DNA of 64,000 nt from positions 62,001-126,000 of the forward strand of contig NZ_FMDM01000005.1 of NCBI RefSeq assembly GCF_900090105.1. Direction: 5' to 3'. Positions within the stretch are counted from its first letter, which is position 1, and every line of letters begins with the position of its first letter. Both the position numbers and the translations under genes were made by a program. The notes under the pieces are model-generated. The model was not told where the DNA came from. It made no database searches and saw only the letters and a list, made by a program, of their open reading frames with translations. Shown piece by piece: positions 63,376 to 64,000 of this stretch. The DNA is from Micromonospora humi. GTDB taxonomy: Bacteria; Actinomycetota; Actinomycetes; Mycobacteriales; Micromonosporaceae.

Positions 63376-64000
63376 TGGGAGAGCCACCTCGACTCGTCGC
63401 GACCGACATCGACGGCACGCTGCTGGCCGACGACCGGAGGCTCAGCCCGCGTACCGCGGGGGTGCTGGCCCGGATCACCGCCGGGGGCACGCCGGTCGTG
63501 CTGGTCACCGGCCGTCCGATCCGCTGGCTCCAGCTCGTGTACGACCAGCTCGACGCGCCGCTGCCGGCGATCTGCGCCAACGGCGCCGTGGTGTACGACC
63601 CGATCGCCGACGAGGTGCTGCGCGCCGACCCGCTCGCCCCGGAGCTGCTGGCCGAGGTGGCCCGCCGGCTGCGCGCCGAGGTGCCCGGGGTGAGCTTCGC
63701 CGTGGAGATCGTGGACAGCCGGCAGATGCGACACGAGGCGCACTATCCGCTGCGCTGGGACGCCGACGCGGACGCCATCCGGGCCGTCGAGTCGCCGGAG
63801 GAACTGCTCGCCGCGCCGGCGGTGAAGTTGCTGGTCCGGGCCGGTGAGCAGGATCCGGACGTGTTCGTCCGGGTGGTGGCCGGCGCGCTGGAGGGGCTGG
63901 CCGAGGCGACCCACTCGTCGTACAGCGGGCTGATCGAGATCTCCGCCGCGGGCGTGACCAAGGCGGCCGGCCTGGCCTGGTTCGCGGCCCGGCTGGGCAT
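63375..64000 (+). CDS. HAD-superfamily Cof-type phosphatase 2 (partial, cut by window end)
   Basis: At least 208 residues, open to the window edge. Motif I is LVATDIDGTLLADDRRLS and motif II VLVTGRPIRW; ICANGAVVYDP and SAAGVTKAAGLAW (motif III Lys) follow. ATG 63375 overlaps the previous stop (TGATG). It is homologous to the preceding gene in motifs, so the pair is probably an old tandem duplication. Motif IV lies beyond the window. Confidence 0.85.
   Translation, partial: MGEPPRLVATDIDGTLLADDRRLSPRTAGVLARITAGGTPVVLVTGRPIRWLQLVYDQLDAPLPAICANGAVVYDPIADEVLRADPLAPELLAEVARRLRAEVPGVSFAVEIVDSRQMRHEAHYPLRWDADADAIRAVESPEELLAAPAVKLLVRAGEQDPDVFVRVVAGALEGLAEATHSSYSGLIEISAAGVTKAAGLAWFAARLG

Overview
The window is very GC-rich, densely coded chromosomal DNA from an actinomycete, most likely a Micromonosporaceae member (Micromonospora/Salinispora-like). 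This rests on the gene families (HTH/DUF5753 with DUF397, two SigE-like sigma factors with membrane partners, tandem LCP proteins, DUF5926, DUF5701), heavy GTG use, ATGA/GTGA-coupled operons, and many genes that look leaderless: a TANNNT -10 box ends 6-8 nt before the start codon. The pheA-HAD-HAD block, a near-perfect parS site and a cluster of DnaA boxes fit an origin-proximal position; this is inference.

Region 1 (about 0.2-28.8 kb) is mainly an extracellular polysaccharide locus. cysQ (PAP phosphatase) and a GH26-like protein precede two divergent operons. The leftward one has an EpsE/EpsF (Alg14/Alg13-type) split glycosyltransferase, a sulfotransferase and a GT2. The rightward one has a Wzz-like protein with a decayed kinase domain, a DUF3048 lipoprotein, a Wzy/O-antigen-ligase protein, an APH-like kinase, a second sulfotransferase and a Wzx flippase. 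A GH26-like lipoprotein and a large malectin/beta-propeller secreted protein follow. A GT4 (24.9-26.2 kb) and a polyprenyl-phosphate glycosylphosphotransferase (27.3-28.8 kb) complete the set. Two sulfotransferases beside the enzyme that destroys their by-product PAP suggest a sulfated exopolysaccharide. Embedded at 19.9-22.4 kb is a three-gene cassette (LicC-like cytidylyltransferase, glycerol-1-phosphate dehydrogenase-like enzyme, CDP-alcohol phosphotransferase) preceded by a leaderless 11-codon leader ORF.

Region 2 (28.8-46.4 kb) carries regulation and transport: a LytS/LytTR two-component system, two sigma factor/membrane-partner modules, a Uma2 protein, an ABC exporter, an HTH-DUF397 pair, and two DUF485 + sodium:solute symporter pairs. 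A CRP-like palindrome precedes the second pair. The parS-like site (42419-42434) lies inside an ORF joining a small Cys-rich module to a flavin-reductase-like module.

Region 3 (46.4-64 kb) holds UDP-glucuronate decarboxylase (uxs), three tandem LCP cell-wall ligases, rhodanese, a glycerophosphodiesterase, a PAS histidine kinase with a small ATPase-fold protein, arginine deiminase, pheA, AIM24, a zincin, OsmC, and two tandem HAD phosphatases, the second cut by the window end.

Four copies of a REP-like palindrome (core GGGGCCCC flanked by TTAAG/CTTAA) lie at gene 3' ends. In three cases the repeat supplies the stop codon. Several convergent gene pairs are separated by long perfect GC hairpins. 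I saw no tRNA, rRNA, CRISPR array or insertion sequence.
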